Of a stretch of 64,000 bases of DNA, positions 26,440 to 36,055 are shown piece by piece. The stretch is from NCBI RefSeq assembly GCF_030547005.1, contig NZ_JAUOPN010000008.1, positions 124,001 to 188,000 of the forward strand, written 5' to 3'. Position 1 is the stretch's first letter. The number at the start of each line of letters is the position of its first letter. Made by a program: the position numbers and the translations under genes. A model generated the notes under the pieces. That model was not told where the DNA came from. It searched no databases and saw only the letters and a program-made list of their open reading frames with translations. The DNA is from Maribacter sp. 1_MG-2023. GTDB lineage: Bacteria > Bacteroidota > Bacteroidia > Flavobacteriales > Flavobacteriaceae.

Positions 26440-27672
26440 ATGGATAATACACTTGTCTTTTACTGCATACTTTTCATTCTGATTGCAGAATTTATACTTG
26501 CAACAGTTATGAATTATTTGAATGCAAAACGTTTTAAAGACCCTATTCCAGAAGATTTAAATGACGTTTACAATGCTGAAGAATATGAAAAATCGCAAGC
26601 ATATAAATTAACCAATTATAAGTTCGGTGTTTTTACCTCTGTTTTTTCGTTAGTATTAATCTTAGCCTTTTTATTTTTCGGCGGATTTGCTTGGGTAGAT
26701 AATGTTACTCAAAATATCAGCGAAAACATTATTGCACAAGCATTAGTTTTCTTTGGTATTATTATGATTGGAAGCGATATTCTCAACATTCCGTTTGCAT
26801 ACTACCAAACATTTGTAATCGAAGAAAAATTCGGATTTAACAAAACCACAAAAGCTACATTTTTAGTTGATAAGTTAAAACAATGGGCAATGACCATTAT
26901 TTTTGGTAGCTCAATTCTATCGCTAGTAATATGGTTCTTTCAATGGGCAGGCACTAACTTTTGGGTATATACCTGGGCATTTGTAGCGATTTTTACGTTG
27001 TTCATGAATTTATTCTACAGTAAATTAATTGTGCCATTGTTTAATAAACAAGAGCCTTTAGAAGCTGGTAGTTTAAAAGAGAAAATCGAAAATTACGCAG
27101 CTCAAGTAGGTTTCGATCTACAAAACATATTTGTCATTAATGGATCTAAACGCTCTACAAAAGCAAATGCCTATTTCTCAGGATTCGGAAAAGAGAAGCG
27201 CGTAACGCTATATGACACCCTAATCAACGATTTAGAAGAAGAAGAAATTGTCGCTGTTTTAGCCCATGAAATAGGGCATTATAAAAGAAAACACATCATA
27301 TTTAATTTAGCCACATCAATAGTGCTTACAGGAGTAATGCTATTTATACTGTCATTATTCATAAATAACCCTGAAGTTTCATTGGCAATAGGTGTAGACA
27401 GACCAAGTTTTCATGCAGCACTGATCGGTTTCGGTATCTTATATAGTCCCATCTCAGAAATCACAGGCTTGCTAATGAATCATTTTTCAAGGAAATTTGA
27501 ATATCAGGCAGATGACTATGCAAAGAACACTTACGCAGCCTTGCCTTTAGTGACTTCTTTAAAAAAGCTGTCAAAAAACAGTCTTAGCAACTTGACTCCC
27601 CATCCTGCATATGTTTTCATGCATTATTCTCATCCGCCGTTAATCGATCGCATACGTAATTTAAAGGCATAA
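26440..27672 (+). CDS. M48 family CAAX-protease-like metallopeptidase (Ste24-like)
   Basis: 410 residues from the ATG at 26440; an in-frame TTG 15 bases earlier is less likely. It has several transmembrane helices and the Ste24 layout. The zinc motif HEIGHYKRKH lies near residue 278, the third ligand region EYQADDYA near 355, and HPPLIDRI near the C-terminus. Bacterial members degrade or process membrane proteins; prenyl processing is not expected. It follows the methyltransferase gene after 45 bases and precedes the ppGpp enzyme after 44. Confidence 0.92.
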   Translation: MDNTLVFYCILFILIAEFILATVMNYLNAKRFKDPIPEDLNDVYNAEEYEKSQAYKLTNYKFGVFTSVFSLVLILAFLFFGGFAWVDNVTQNISENIIAQALVFFGIIMIGSDILNIPFAYYQTFVIEEKFGFNKTTKATFLVDKLKQWAMTIIFGSSILSLVIWFFQWAGTNFWVYTWAFVAIFTLFMNLFYSKLIVPLFNKQEPLEAGSLKEKIENYAAQVGFDLQNIFVINGSKRSTKANAYFSGFGKEKRVTLYDTLINDLEEEEIVAVLAHEIGHYKRKHIIFNLATSIVLTGVMLFILSLFINNPEVSLAIGVDRPSFHAALIGFGILYSPISEITGLLMNHFSRKFEYQADDYAKNTYAALPLVTSLKKLSKNSLSNLTPHPAYVFMHYSHPPLIDRIRNLKA

Positions 27673-27716
27673 TTTTTGTTGCCCATCATATAAGATTATC
27701 TTATTTTTAATCTAGT

Positions 27717-29921
27717 ATGACACAGGTAGAAATAGAAGAAGAAAATAAGCTTATAGCTCACGAGTACAAAGAATTACTCCGTATTAGCTACCAAACCTTA
27801 ACAGATGAGGATAAAAAACTAATACGAAGCGCTTTTGAGATAGCTGTTGATGCGCACAAAACTCAACGTAGAAAATCTGGTGAGGCCTACATTTTTCACC
27901 CAATTGCGGTAGCAAAAATCGTTGCATCTGAAATTGGTCTAGATGCCGTTTCCATTGCATCCGCCCTACTACACGATGTTGTTGAAGATACCGAATACAC
28001 CTTAGATGATATTGATCGAATGTTTGGTGAAACCGTGGCGCGTATTGTAGACGGACTCACAAAAATATCACACTTAAAGAAAGACATGAATATCTCTCAA
28101 CAAGCAGAGAATTTCAGAAAAATGCTCTTGACTTTAAATGATGATGTAAGGGTTATCATTATTAAAATTGCTGATCGTTATCACAATATGCTCACAATGG
28201 ATTCCATGCCAGAGCATAAGCAGGTGAAAATTGCATCCGAAACCTTATACATTTATGCACCTTTAGCACATAGAATCGGGCTTTACAATATTAAATCAGA
28301 ATTAGAAGATTTAAGTTTAAAATATACAGAACCCGAAGTTTACAATTCAATTAAGGACAAAATTGAAGAAAGCAAAGAAGAGCAGCAAGCCTATATTCAT
28401 GCATTCTCTGATACCATTGATAATTCACTTAAAAAAGAGGGACTCAATTATACGATTAAAGGGAGGATGAAATCTATCTTCTCGATGCGTAAAAAGATGA
28501 TTGCCCAGAATGTTAGTTTTGAAGAGATCTATGACAAATTTGCCATTAGAATTATCTACAAATCTGATGTACAGAATGAGAAGTTTCTTGCCTGGAAAAT
28601 ATACTCTATTGTAACAGATCACTTTACCCCTAACCCAGTTAGACTAAGAGATTGGATCTCATCCCCTAAATCTACAGGATACGAAGCATTACACATTACC
28701 GTAATGGGACCTCAAGGAAAATGGGTTGAAGTACAAATTAGAAGTGAGCGCATGCACGAAATAGCTGAAAAAGGTTATGCAGCGCACTATAAATACAAGC
28801 ATGGGAATCAAAAAGATCAGGGTATCGATGTTTGGCTAAATAAACTTCAAGAAGCTTTAGAAAACGCCAATACTAATGCCGTTGATTTTGTTGAAGAGTT
28901 TAAACTCAACCTATATTCAAAAGAGATATTTGTATTTACCCCAAAAGGGGAATTAAAATCACTACCAAAAGGTGCTACACCTTTAGATTTTGCATTTAGT
29001 ATACACACCGAGGTAGGTATGCGAACTAGAGGCGCTAAAGTAAATGGTAAATTAGTACCCTTAAATACAACACTTTCTAGTGGCGACCAACTTGAAATAA
29101 TTACCTCTGACCAAGCAAAACCAAATTCAAACTGGTTAGATTATGCTACGACGGCACGTGCTCGCGCAAAGATTAAATCTGTATTAAGGGAAGAGAAAAA
29201 ATCTGTTGCAGAAGATGGAAAAGAGATTTTACGCCGTAAGCTAAAATCACAAAAAATGACATTAAATGAAGACTCCATAAATAAAATGGTTTCTTTCTTT
29301 AAACTAAAAACAAGTCTAGATTTATTTTACAGAGTTGGTATTGGATCCATTGACAATACCATGATTAAAGATTTTGCTTCTTCTTACAACAATGCATTTA
29401 TAAGTTTCTTTAAGAACAGAATGCGCAAAACACCAGTACCAGAAGATATCAACAAAGATGAGATTACATCAAAGTATGATATGTTGGTTTTTGGTAAGGA
29501 GGAAGAAAAATTAGAATATAAACTTTCGCAATGTTGTAATCCAATACCTGGTGACGAGGTATTTGGTTTTGTAAGTGTATCTGAAGGTATTAAGGTTCAT
29601 AAAAAAAACTGTCCTAATGCCATCTCATTACAATCTAATTATGCATACCGTATAATTAGTGCGAAATGGATAGATTCATCTCAACAAGAATACCAAGCTG
29701 ATATTGTAATGACCGGTATTGACAACTTAGGTCTTGTAAGTGATATTACAGAAGTTATATCTGATATTATGCACGTAAATATGCGCAATTTAAATTTCAG
29801 CACCGATGGTGGCACCTTTAAAGGGAAGATTACAGTAGTGGTCAAAAATAAAGCTGTCTTAAAAAAGCTGACCGATAATCTTATGAACATCAACGGTATT
29901 GATAAAGTTACACGTATTTAG
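27717..29921 (+). CDS. RelA/SpoT bifunctional (p)ppGpp synthetase/hydrolase
   Basis: 734 residues in the long RSH layout. The HD hydrolase domain has intact ALLHDVVEDT near residue 85, the synthetase domain has YDKFAIRIIYKS near 270 and VEVQIRSERMHEIAEKGYAAHYKYK near 340, followed by TGS (FVFTPKGELKSLPKGATPLDFAF, near 405) and a C-terminal ACT domain. It should control the stringent response, both making and degrading ppGpp. Only one such enzyme is seen here. A Fur-family gene and purA follow; purA is a known ppGpp target in several bacteria, which fits the order without proving regulation. Confidence 0.95.
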   Translation: MTQVEIEEENKLIAHEYKELLRISYQTLTDEDKKLIRSAFEIAVDAHKTQRRKSGEAYIFHPIAVAKIVASEIGLDAVSIASALLHDVVEDTEYTLDDIDRMFGETVARIVDGLTKISHLKKDMNISQQAENFRKMLLTLNDDVRVIIIKIADRYHNMLTMDSMPEHKQVKIASETLYIYAPLAHRIGLYNIKSELEDLSLKYTEPEVYNSIKDKIEESKEEQQAYIHAFSDTIDNSLKKEGLNYTIKGRMKSIFSMRKKMIAQNVSFEEIYDKFAIRIIYKSDVQNEKFLAWKIYSIVTDHFTPNPVRLRDWISSPKSTGYEALHITVMGPQGKWVEVQIRSERMHEIAEKGYAAHYKYKHGNQKDQGIDVWLNKLQEALENANTNAVDFVEEFKLNLYSKEIFVFTPKGELKSLPKGATPLDFAFSIHTEVGMRTRGAKVNGKLVPLNTTLSSGDQLEIITSDQAKPNSNWLDYATTARARAKIKSVLREEKKSVAEDGKEILRRKLKSQKMTLNEDSINKMVSFFKLKTSLDLFYRVGIGSIDNTMIKDFASSYNNAFISFFKNRMRKTPVPEDINKDEITSKYDMLVFGKEEEKLEYKLSQCCNPIPGDEVFGFVSVSEGIKVHKKNCPNAISLQSNYAYRIISAKWIDSSQQEYQADIVMTGIDNLGLVSDITEVISDIMHVNMRNLNFSTDGGTFKGKITVVVKNKAVLKKLTDNLMNINGIDKVTRI

Positions 29922-29945
29922 AAAAAAGAAATTAAAATTTAACTG

Positions 29946-29953
29946 TACCTTTG
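29946..29953 (+). promoter_or_regulatory. -7 element upstream of the Fur-family gene
   Basis: TACCTTTG fits TAnnTTTG and ends 18 bases before the ATG at 29972. The TTG box is not recognisable. It supports the ATG start over the TTG at 29951, which would lie inside the promoter. Confidence 0.4.
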
Positions 29954-29971
29954 TACATTAATGTAGCATAT

Positions 29972-30442
29972 ATGTCTTCTGATAAAAATCAAGAAATTGT
30001 AAAAAACGTCTTCACAACCTTTTTGGGGGACAAAGGACATAGAAAAACACCCGAACGTTACGCCATTCTTCAAGAAATTTACGAAAGTGAAGAGCATTTT
30101 GATATAGAATCACTCTACATTAAAATGAAGAATAAAAACTATCGCGTTAGTAGAGCTACCCTATACAATACGATAGAACTTCTTTTAGATTGTAAATTAG
30201 TACGTAAACACCAGTTTGGAAAAAATCAGGCACAATATGAAAAGTCATATTTTGACCGTCAGCATGACCATGTTATTCTTACCGATACTGGTGAAGTAAT
30301 GGAGTTCTGTGATCCTAGAATTCAATCGATAAAGAAAACAATTGAGGAAGTTTTCGATATTACAATTAACACACATTCCCTATATTTTTATGGGACTAAA
30401 AATACTCCTGCAAAAAAAGCAGGCAAAAAAGAAATTAAATAG
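29972..30442 (+). CDS. fur: Fur-family transcriptional regulator without CxxC pairs
   Basis: 156 residues. The winged helix contains [22 protein letters not shown] and the recognition helix [14 protein letters not shown]. The metal-sensing HDH is present ([20 protein letters not shown]), followed by THSLYFYG. The structural zinc CxxC found in E. coli Fur at the LTDTG position is missing, and no second CxxC occurs, so folding or metal use must differ. It probably controls metal uptake, but its target metal cannot be told. purA starts 25 bases downstream and may be cotranscribed. Confidence 0.88.
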   Translation: MSSDKNQEIVKNVFTTFLGDKGHRKTPERYAILQEIYESEEHFDIESLYIKMKNKNYRVSRATLYNTIELLLDCKLVRKHQFGKNQAQYEKSYFDRQHDHVILTDTGEVMEFCDPRIQSIKKTIEEVFDITINTHSLYFYGTKNTPAKKAGKKEIK

Positions 30443-30467
30443 AACTAACCAAGTATATAATATTTAG

Positions 30468-31739
30468 ATGGCAGTAGATTTATTGTTAGGCCTACAATGG
30501 GGTGACGAAGGAAAAGGAAAAATTGTTGATGTATTAACTAGAGATTACGACATTATTGCGCGTTTTCAAGGTGGCCCAAATGCTGGTCACACCTTAGAAT
30601 TTGACGGGATTAAACACGTACTTAGAACTATTCCTTCAGGAATTTTTCATAAAAAAGCAATGAATGTTATTGGTAACGGTGTTGTTATTGATCCAGTTGT
30701 TTTTGTAAAAGAACTAGAAGGTTTAGACCAGTTTAATATAGACTACAAGGCAAAACTTATTATTTCTAGAAAAGCACATTTAATATTACCAACACACCGA
30801 TTGTTAGATGCAGCTTCTGAAGCATCTAAAGGAAAAGCAAAAATTGGTTCTACGTTGAAGGGTATTGGTCCGACTTACATGGACAAGACTGGTAGAAACG
30901 GTATGCGCATTGGAGATTTAGAATTAGAATCTTGGAAAGAAAAATACCGCCATTTAGCAGATAAGCATGAAACTATGATTAGTTTCTACAATGTAGATGT
31001 ACAGTATGATTTGGACGAAATGGAAGTAGAATTCTTTGAAGCCGTAGAGCGTTTAAAAGAATTAACCTTTATTGATAGTGAAGAGTATTTAAACCAAGCT
31101 ATTAAAGCAGGTAAAACTATTTTAGCAGAAGGTGCTCAAGGATCTTTATTAGATATCGATTTTGGTACATACCCATTTGTTACATCATCTAATACAACAG
31201 CAGCAGGTGCTTGTACAGGTTTAGGTATTGCACCTAATAAAGTAAAAGAAGTATATGGTATTTTTAAAGCATATACTACACGTGTAGGTTCTGGTCCTTT
31301 CCCAACAGAATTGTTCGATGAAGTTGGTGCAGAAATGGCTAAAGTAGGTCACGAATTTGGTGCAGTAACAGGTAGACCTCGTCGTTGTGGTTGGTTAGAC
31401 CTTGTAGCATTAAAATACGCTTGTCAAGTTAATGGTGTAACACAATTAAATATGATGAAGGGCGATGTACTTTCTGGTTTTGATAGTCTTCAAGTATGTA
31501 CTGCTTATGAATATAAAGGTGAAACCATAACTCATTTCCCATATAATATAGAACCAGAAAATGTAACTCCTATTTACACTGAGTTCGCTTGTTGGAAAGA
31601 AGATTTAACCAAAATGACTTCAGCAGAACAACTGCCGAAAGAACTTAACGAGTATATTGACTTTCTTGAAAAAGAATTAGAAGTGCCAATTAAGATTGTT
31701 TCTGTTGGTCCAGATAGAACTCAAACAATTTCAAGATAG
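30468..31739 (+). CDS. purA: Adenylosuccinate synthase
   Basis: 423 residues. It makes adenylosuccinate from IMP, aspartate and GTP in AMP synthesis. Signatures are LGLQWGDEGKGKIVD at the N-terminus (GTP loop), GGPNAGHT near residue 40, GSTLKGIGPTY near 127, EGAQGSLLDIDFGTYP near 223 and TGRPRRCGWLDL near 303. Length is typical. It follows the Fur-family gene closely and is ended by an intrinsic terminator. Confidence 0.98.
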   Translation: MAVDLLLGLQWGDEGKGKIVDVLTRDYDIIARFQGGPNAGHTLEFDGIKHVLRTIPSGIFHKKAMNVIGNGVVIDPVVFVKELEGLDQFNIDYKAKLIISRKAHLILPTHRLLDAASEASKGKAKIGSTLKGIGPTYMDKTGRNGMRIGDLELESWKEKYRHLADKHETMISFYNVDVQYDLDEMEVEFFEAVERLKELTFIDSEEYLNQAIKAGKTILAEGAQGSLLDIDFGTYPFVTSSNTTAAGACTGLGIAPNKVKEVYGIFKAYTTRVGSGPFPTELFDEVGAEMAKVGHEFGAVTGRPRRCGWLDLVALKYACQVNGVTQLNMMKGDVLSGFDSLQVCTAYEYKGETITHFPYNIEPENVTPIYTEFACWKEDLTKMTSAEQLPKELNEYIDFLEKELEVPIKIVSVGPDRTQTISR

Positions 31740-31775
31740 ACATCTAACGACCAAGAGAGGTTGTTCAACTTACAT

Positions 31776-31820
31776 GAATGGCGATATAGGGAAAACCTTT
31801 ATCGCCATTCTTTTTTTTTG
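31776..31820 (+). terminator. Intrinsic terminator of purA
   Basis: Stem GAATGGCGATA (31776-31786) with TATCGCCATTC (31800-31810), followed by a run of nine T (31811-31819). Confidence 0.88.
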
Positions 31821-31828
31821 TAATTTCA

Positions 31829-31876
31829 ATATCGTGTAAAATGTACATTTTACATCTATCAACTACAACACGATAT
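31829..31876. promoter_or_regulatory. Nested inverted repeats upstream of the DUF1080 gene, possible operator
   Basis: A perfect 20-base palindrome, TGTAAAATGT / ACATTTTACA (31835-31854), is embedded in a wider inverted repeat ATATCGTG (31829-31836) / CACGATAT (31869-31876) that ends right before the ATG at 31877. There is no T tract after it, so it is not a terminator. A regulator binding site or 5'-UTR structure is likely; which protein binds is unknown. Confidence 0.55.
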
Positions 31877-32674
31877 ATGAAAAAAACCACCTACTCTATC
31901 CTATTTATATTTGCTGCTTTAGCCGTTTCTTGTAAGACGGAAAAAAAACAAACCACAGAAGAGCAAACAAAAACCGAAGAACCAGCTAAAGGCGAATGGA
32001 TTTCCTTATTCGACGGCACCACAACCAAAGGTTGGCGCGCTTATAACGGCAAAGAACTACCACCAGGGTGGATTGCTAAAGATGGCGAATTACAATTCGA
32101 TACCGAATTAGGTATGGAGCAAGATTACACCGGTGGAACTGATATTATATACGGTGCAGAAGAGTTTGATAATTTTGAACTATATGTGGAATGGAAATTA
32201 CCTAAAGGTGGAAACAGTGGTATTTTCTATCATTTAAAAGAAGGTTACGATAGTCCGCCAGAAGTTTCACCTGAATATCAATTGATCGATGATGAAAACT
32301 ACGCCAGCATTCACAATATTAAAGATTACAATATAAGTTTAGGCTACACCGAAAAGCCCGAAGAATTAAAGCCACTTCAACAGACTGCCTCTGATTATGC
32401 CATGCATGCCGCTAATCCCGAAGGTAAAATACTGCATCCGGCTGGAGAATGGAACACTACCAAAATCATTTTCACGACAGAGCAAGTTGAGCATTGGCTG
32501 AACGGTAAAAAAGTAGTATCATTTGTACCTTGGGATGAAGCTTGGTATGCAAAAAAGAATTCGGACAAATGGAAGAACAGTGAAGACTACGGCAAGTTTA
32601 AAACTGGCTATATAGGCTTCCAAGATCACTCTAGCCCCATCTGGTTTAGAAATATAAAAATCAAAAAACTTTAA
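31877..32674 (+). CDS. DUF1080 family lipoprotein (3-keto-disaccharide hydrolase domain)
   Basis: 265 residues from the ATG at 31877, which gives a proper lipoprotein signal (LAVSCKTEK, Cys near residue 18); an upstream ATG at 31841 lies within the palindrome and is unlikely. The mature part has a DUF1080 concanavalin-like domain: EWISLFDGTTTKGWRAY early, YVEWKLPKGGNSGIFYHL near 115 and WFRNIKIKKL at the end. This family includes glycoside 3-keto-hydrolases acting with oxidoreductases. The following gene is a Gfo/Idh/MocA oxidoreductase, a common partner in such sugar pathways. Substrate unknown. Confidence 0.9.
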   Translation: MKKTTYSILFIFAALAVSCKTEKKQTTEEQTKTEEPAKGEWISLFDGTTTKGWRAYNGKELPPGWIAKDGELQFDTELGMEQDYTGGTDIIYGAEEFDNFELYVEWKLPKGGNSGIFYHLKEGYDSPPEVSPEYQLIDDENYASIHNIKDYNISLGYTEKPEELKPLQQTASDYAMHAANPEGKILHPAGEWNTTKIIFTTEQVEHWLNGKKVVSFVPWDEAWYAKKNSDKWKNSEDYGKFKTGYIGFQDHSSPIWFRNIKIKKL

Positions 32675-32685
32675 CGACCACACCA

Positions 32686-34122
32686 ATGAACAAAAGAGAC
32701 TTTATAAAAAACGCAGCTGCACTTTCTACATTTGTATTATTACCATCAGGACTTTGGTCTTGTAAAAAGGAAGAAAAGAATCTAACAAGATTACGTACTG
32801 CGCACATTGGTGTCGGTAATATGGGAGCTGAAGACTTAAAAGCGATTTCTTCGCATAGTAAAGTTGATGTAACTGTATTGTGCGATGTTGATGCAAATAA
32901 CTTAGCAGAAGCAAAAAAACTGCATCCAAATGCAAAAACATATAGCGACTACAGAGTAATGCTAAAAGAAATGGGTGATAAAATTGATGCTGTTGTAGTT
33001 TCAACTCCAGATCACACACATGCTCCCGCTTCAATGATGGCAATGGAGATGGATAAACCTGTTTACTGTCAAAAACCATTAACTCATTATGTATCTGAAG
33101 CTAGGGCAATGAATAAACTAGCGGCAGAAAAGGGGCTGGTAACCCAAATGGGAATTCAAGTACATTCCTTTTACGATTATAAATTAGCTACCTTATTAAT
33201 ACAATCTGGTATTATTGGAAAAGTACATACAGTACGTGCTTGGTCACCAAAAGATTGGGGCTATGACGGAACCGAACCAATAGGTTCTGACCCAATACCA
33301 GAATCATTAGATTGGAATTTATGGTTAGGGACTTCAGCTGAGAGACCGTATAAAGATGGATTCTATCACCCAGGCAATTGGAGAAAATTAGTCGATTACG
33401 GTTGTGGTACTTTAGGTGATATGGGCGTACATATTTTTGATACTCCATATAATGCTTTAGACCTACAAGTTCCTATGACCATTAAAAATGAATGTAGAGA
33501 ACCAAACGGATTTGGATTTCCTCAAAACAATGTTGTGACTTACGAGTTTCCGCAGACGGCTTATACAGCAGAAACCTTAAAATGGGTTTGGTATGATGGT
33601 CCGGGTGCACCGCACTATCATGAAGATTTAATACTTCCTGGAGCTAAGAAAGTGAAAGGTTCAGAAGAAACTGCGGAAGATACTATGGAAGACAAAATGT
33701 CTCTAGAAACCAAAACTGCAGGTAAAGGTACATTACCTGACCAAGGAGCTATGTTCATTGGCGAAAAAGGAAGGTTATTACTACCTCACTTTATGCAACT
33801 ACCACAGAAAATAGTAGATGGTGAATACGTAGATATTACTGCAGAAATAAAAGCCGTAGAAAAAGCGAATAGTATGGGTAAACCAATTCGCAATTATGAT
33901 TTGGAAGGACCTAAACATTATCACCAATTCGTAGATGCCTGTTTAGGCACAGATGAAACTACCGCACCATTTTCATATGCATCTAGACTTACTGAAACTA
34001 TTTTATTAGGCGTTATTGCCGGCAGGTTCCCAAATCAGGTTTTACATTGGGACAGTGAAAATGCCAAATTTGCCGAAGATGAGGCAAATGCTTATTTAGA
34101 AGGGGATTATAGAAAATTCTAA
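32686..34122 (+). CDS. Gfo/Idh/MocA family oxidoreductase, exported lipoprotein-like
   Basis: 478 residues. The N-terminus (KRDFIKNAAALSTFVLLPSG, then LWSC near residue 26) is a signal with a lipobox-like cysteine. The NAD(P)-binding fold follows with AHIGVGNMG near 45 and VVSTPDHTHA near 107, and EKP-type active-site residues appear as CQKPLTH near 128. It starts 12 bases after the DUF1080 gene, so a two-gene unit for oxidation and cleavage of a carbohydrate is likely. An exported oxidoreductase would need a tightly held cofactor, as in related Bacteroidota proteins. A terminator follows. Confidence 0.9.
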   Translation: MNKRDFIKNAAALSTFVLLPSGLWSCKKEEKNLTRLRTAHIGVGNMGAEDLKAISSHSKVDVTVLCDVDANNLAEAKKLHPNAKTYSDYRVMLKEMGDKIDAVVVSTPDHTHAPASMMAMEMDKPVYCQKPLTHYVSEARAMNKLAAEKGLVTQMGIQVHSFYDYKLATLLIQSGIIGKVHTVRAWSPKDWGYDGTEPIGSDPIPESLDWNLWLGTSAERPYKDGFYHPGNWRKLVDYGCGTLGDMGVHIFDTPYNALDLQVPMTIKNECREPNGFGFPQNNVVTYEFPQTAYTAETLKWVWYDGPGAPHYHEDLILPGAKKVKGSEETAEDTMEDKMSLETKTAGKGTLPDQGAMFIGEKGRLLLPHFMQLPQKIVDGEYVDITAEIKAVEKANSMGKPIRNYDLEGPKHYHQFVDACLGTDETTAPFSYASRLTETILLGVIAGRFPNQVLHWDSENAKFAEDEANAYLEGDYRKF

Positions 34123-34139
34123 AACATATGTAAAATAGC

Positions 34140-34166
34140 AAAAACCACTTTCGAGTGGTTTTTTTT
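34140..34166 (+). terminator. Intrinsic terminator after the Gfo/Idh/MocA gene
   Basis: Stem ACCACT / AGTGGT with a TTCG loop, flanked by A5 and T8. Confidence 0.85.
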
Positions 34167-34342
34167 ATGCCGTATTTCACTGTATTGAATAAATCATATT
34201 TAAAAACAATAGTACTTTTGATAGTCCAATTAACACTGAGCAAATAAAATAAACAATAACACTTTTCGTATTAATCTCCCAAAAGTATCTTAAGCATGAC
34301 AAGGCTCTTTTAAAATGTTCTATTTTTGAAAAAATTTTTAGG

Positions 34343-36046
34343 TTGAAAAAGATTTATTCAGTTGTTCTTATATTCTTTGCATGTACTCTTTTTGGTTATG
34401 CCCAACAAGATGCCGCAGAAGAAGAATCCAAACAAATTAATATTGTCTATGGTGCCAACTTTACAAAAAATGAAGCTGAATACCCTGGCGCCTCAATTTT
34501 CAGTAAAGATGACCGACAAGTACAATTTGAACACCAAGGCGCCGACCTATGGTGCGACGTTGCCATTTATTACCAGCTAGAGAATCGTTTAGAAGCCATT
34601 GGCAATGTTATACTAAAACAAGGCGATTCGGTTGAAATGACCAGTAAAAAAATCAACTATTTAGGTGATGTAAAATTAGCGAAGGCTTGGGGAAATGTTG
34701 TTTTGACAAATTCAGACATGACGCTCAGAACAGACACTCTTCGTTTAGATCGCGAAAAGCAGGAAGCTTTTTATCAAGATAACGGTACCGTAATAGATTC
34801 TGCAAATACGTTGACCAGTAAAATTGGTAAGTATTTTATGGAACTAAAAAAGTATCAATTTTTAGATAGTGTACATATAAAAAATCCTAAATACACAGTA
34901 GATTCTGAGCAATTAGACTATTATCAAACATCTAAAAATGCTTATATGTATGGACCATCAACAATTAATGGAGATACCTATAAAATATATTGCGAAAGAG
35001 GATTTTATGACACCAAAGTAGAAACTGGTTACGGAATTAAAAACACGCGGATAGATTATAACAATCGTATTATTGAAGGTGACAGCGTGTATTTCAACAA
35101 AGCTCAAGAATTTGCTTCGGCCACCAATAACATAACCGTTACAGACACTATTAACAATGGTATCATTAGGGCACATTACGCCGAAGTTTACAAGGCAAAA
35201 GATTCTGTTTTCGCTACACGTAGAGCAGTTTCTATTTCAGTACAAGAGAGAGATTCACTTTATGTACACGGAGATACGCTAATGGTAACAGGTAAACCAG
35301 AAGATAGAATTCTGCGTGCTTTTAGAAATGCAAAATTCTATAAAACCGATTTAAGCGGAAAATGCGATAGTATACACTCTGCTCAAAAGACAGGTATTAC
35401 TCAGTTAATTAAAAATCCGATTATTTGGAACGGTGCAAACCAAATGACAGGTGATAGCATTCACCTAAAATCGAATTTAGAAACTGAAAAACTAGACTCT
35501 TTAAAAGTATTGAACAATGCCTTTATTATCTCTTTAGACAGTGTCAGCATGACTGGCTACAACCAAGCAAAAGGAATTAATTTGTACGGTAAATTTATAG
35601 AAAACGAATTAAAGCTTATAGACCTAGTACAGAATACCGAGGTTATTTATTACATGTATAATGACGATGACGAACTTATTGGAATCGATAAAACGGTATG
35701 CAGTAAAATTCGCATAACCATGGCCGAAAATAATATTGAAGACCTTACTTTTTATACTGACCCCGATGGTGATATCTTTCCAGAAAAAGATTTACCTAAA
35801 AACAGTAGAATTTTAAAAGGCTTTGTCTGGCGCGGAGATGAGCGTATACTCACCAAAGATGATATTTTTGATGAAGACGATAACAACATAGAACTTGTAG
35901 TTATTAACGGTATTGACAACCCTATTGATATTGATGCCGAAGAGCAACAAAGAAGTAAAAACGACACCGACCCAATCAACAATATTTCGGGTCAGGATAA
36001 AGCGACAGATCCAAAAAAGTCTGTAAAGCCAAAAAAGGTGAAATAG
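34343..36046 (+). CDS. OstA-like protein (LptA/LptD N-terminal-like), TTG start
   Basis: 567 residues with a signal peptide (cleavage expected after GYAQ near residue 21). The body is a series of OstA/LptA-like beta repeats such as LEAIGNVILKQGDSVEMTSKKI, marking it as a lipopolysaccharide transport-type periplasmic protein. The start must be TTG at 34343: the nearest in-frame ATG is about 90 codons later and would remove the signal. A TATTTTTG (34321-34328) lies 14 bases upstream. An aminotransferase gene follows after 9 bases. Confidence 0.88.
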   Translation: MKKIYSVVLIFFACTLFGYAQQDAAEEESKQINIVYGANFTKNEAEYPGASIFSKDDRQVQFEHQGADLWCDVAIYYQLENRLEAIGNVILKQGDSVEMTSKKINYLGDVKLAKAWGNVVLTNSDMTLRTDTLRLDREKQEAFYQDNGTVIDSANTLTSKIGKYFMELKKYQFLDSVHIKNPKYTVDSEQLDYYQTSKNAYMYGPSTINGDTYKIYCERGFYDTKVETGYGIKNTRIDYNNRIIEGDSVYFNKAQEFASATNNITVTDTINNGIIRAHYAEVYKAKDSVFATRRAVSISVQERDSLYVHGDTLMVTGKPEDRILRAFRNAKFYKTDLSGKCDSIHSAQKTGITQLIKNPIIWNGANQMTGDSIHLKSNLETEKLDSLKVLNNAFIISLDSVSMTGYNQAKGINLYGKFIENELKLIDLVQNTEVIYYMYNDDDELIGIDKTVCSKIRITMAENNIEDLTFYTDPDGDIFPEKDLPKNSRILKGFVWRGDERILTKDDIFDEDDNNIELVVINGIDNPIDIDAEEQQRSKNDTDPINNISGQDKATDPKKSVKPKKVK

Positions 36047-36055
36047 ACCTTTAAC

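Noticed and set aside
31841-31876. Upstream ATG at 31841 as the start of the DUF1080 gene
   Set aside because: It lies within the perfect palindrome and would place twelve polar residues before an otherwise normal lipoprotein signal.
32726-33079. 117-codon open frame antisense to the Gfo/Idh/MocA oxidoreductase gene
   Set aside because: It shadows a clear nucleotide-binding domain and has an unlikely His/Gln/Tyr-rich composition.
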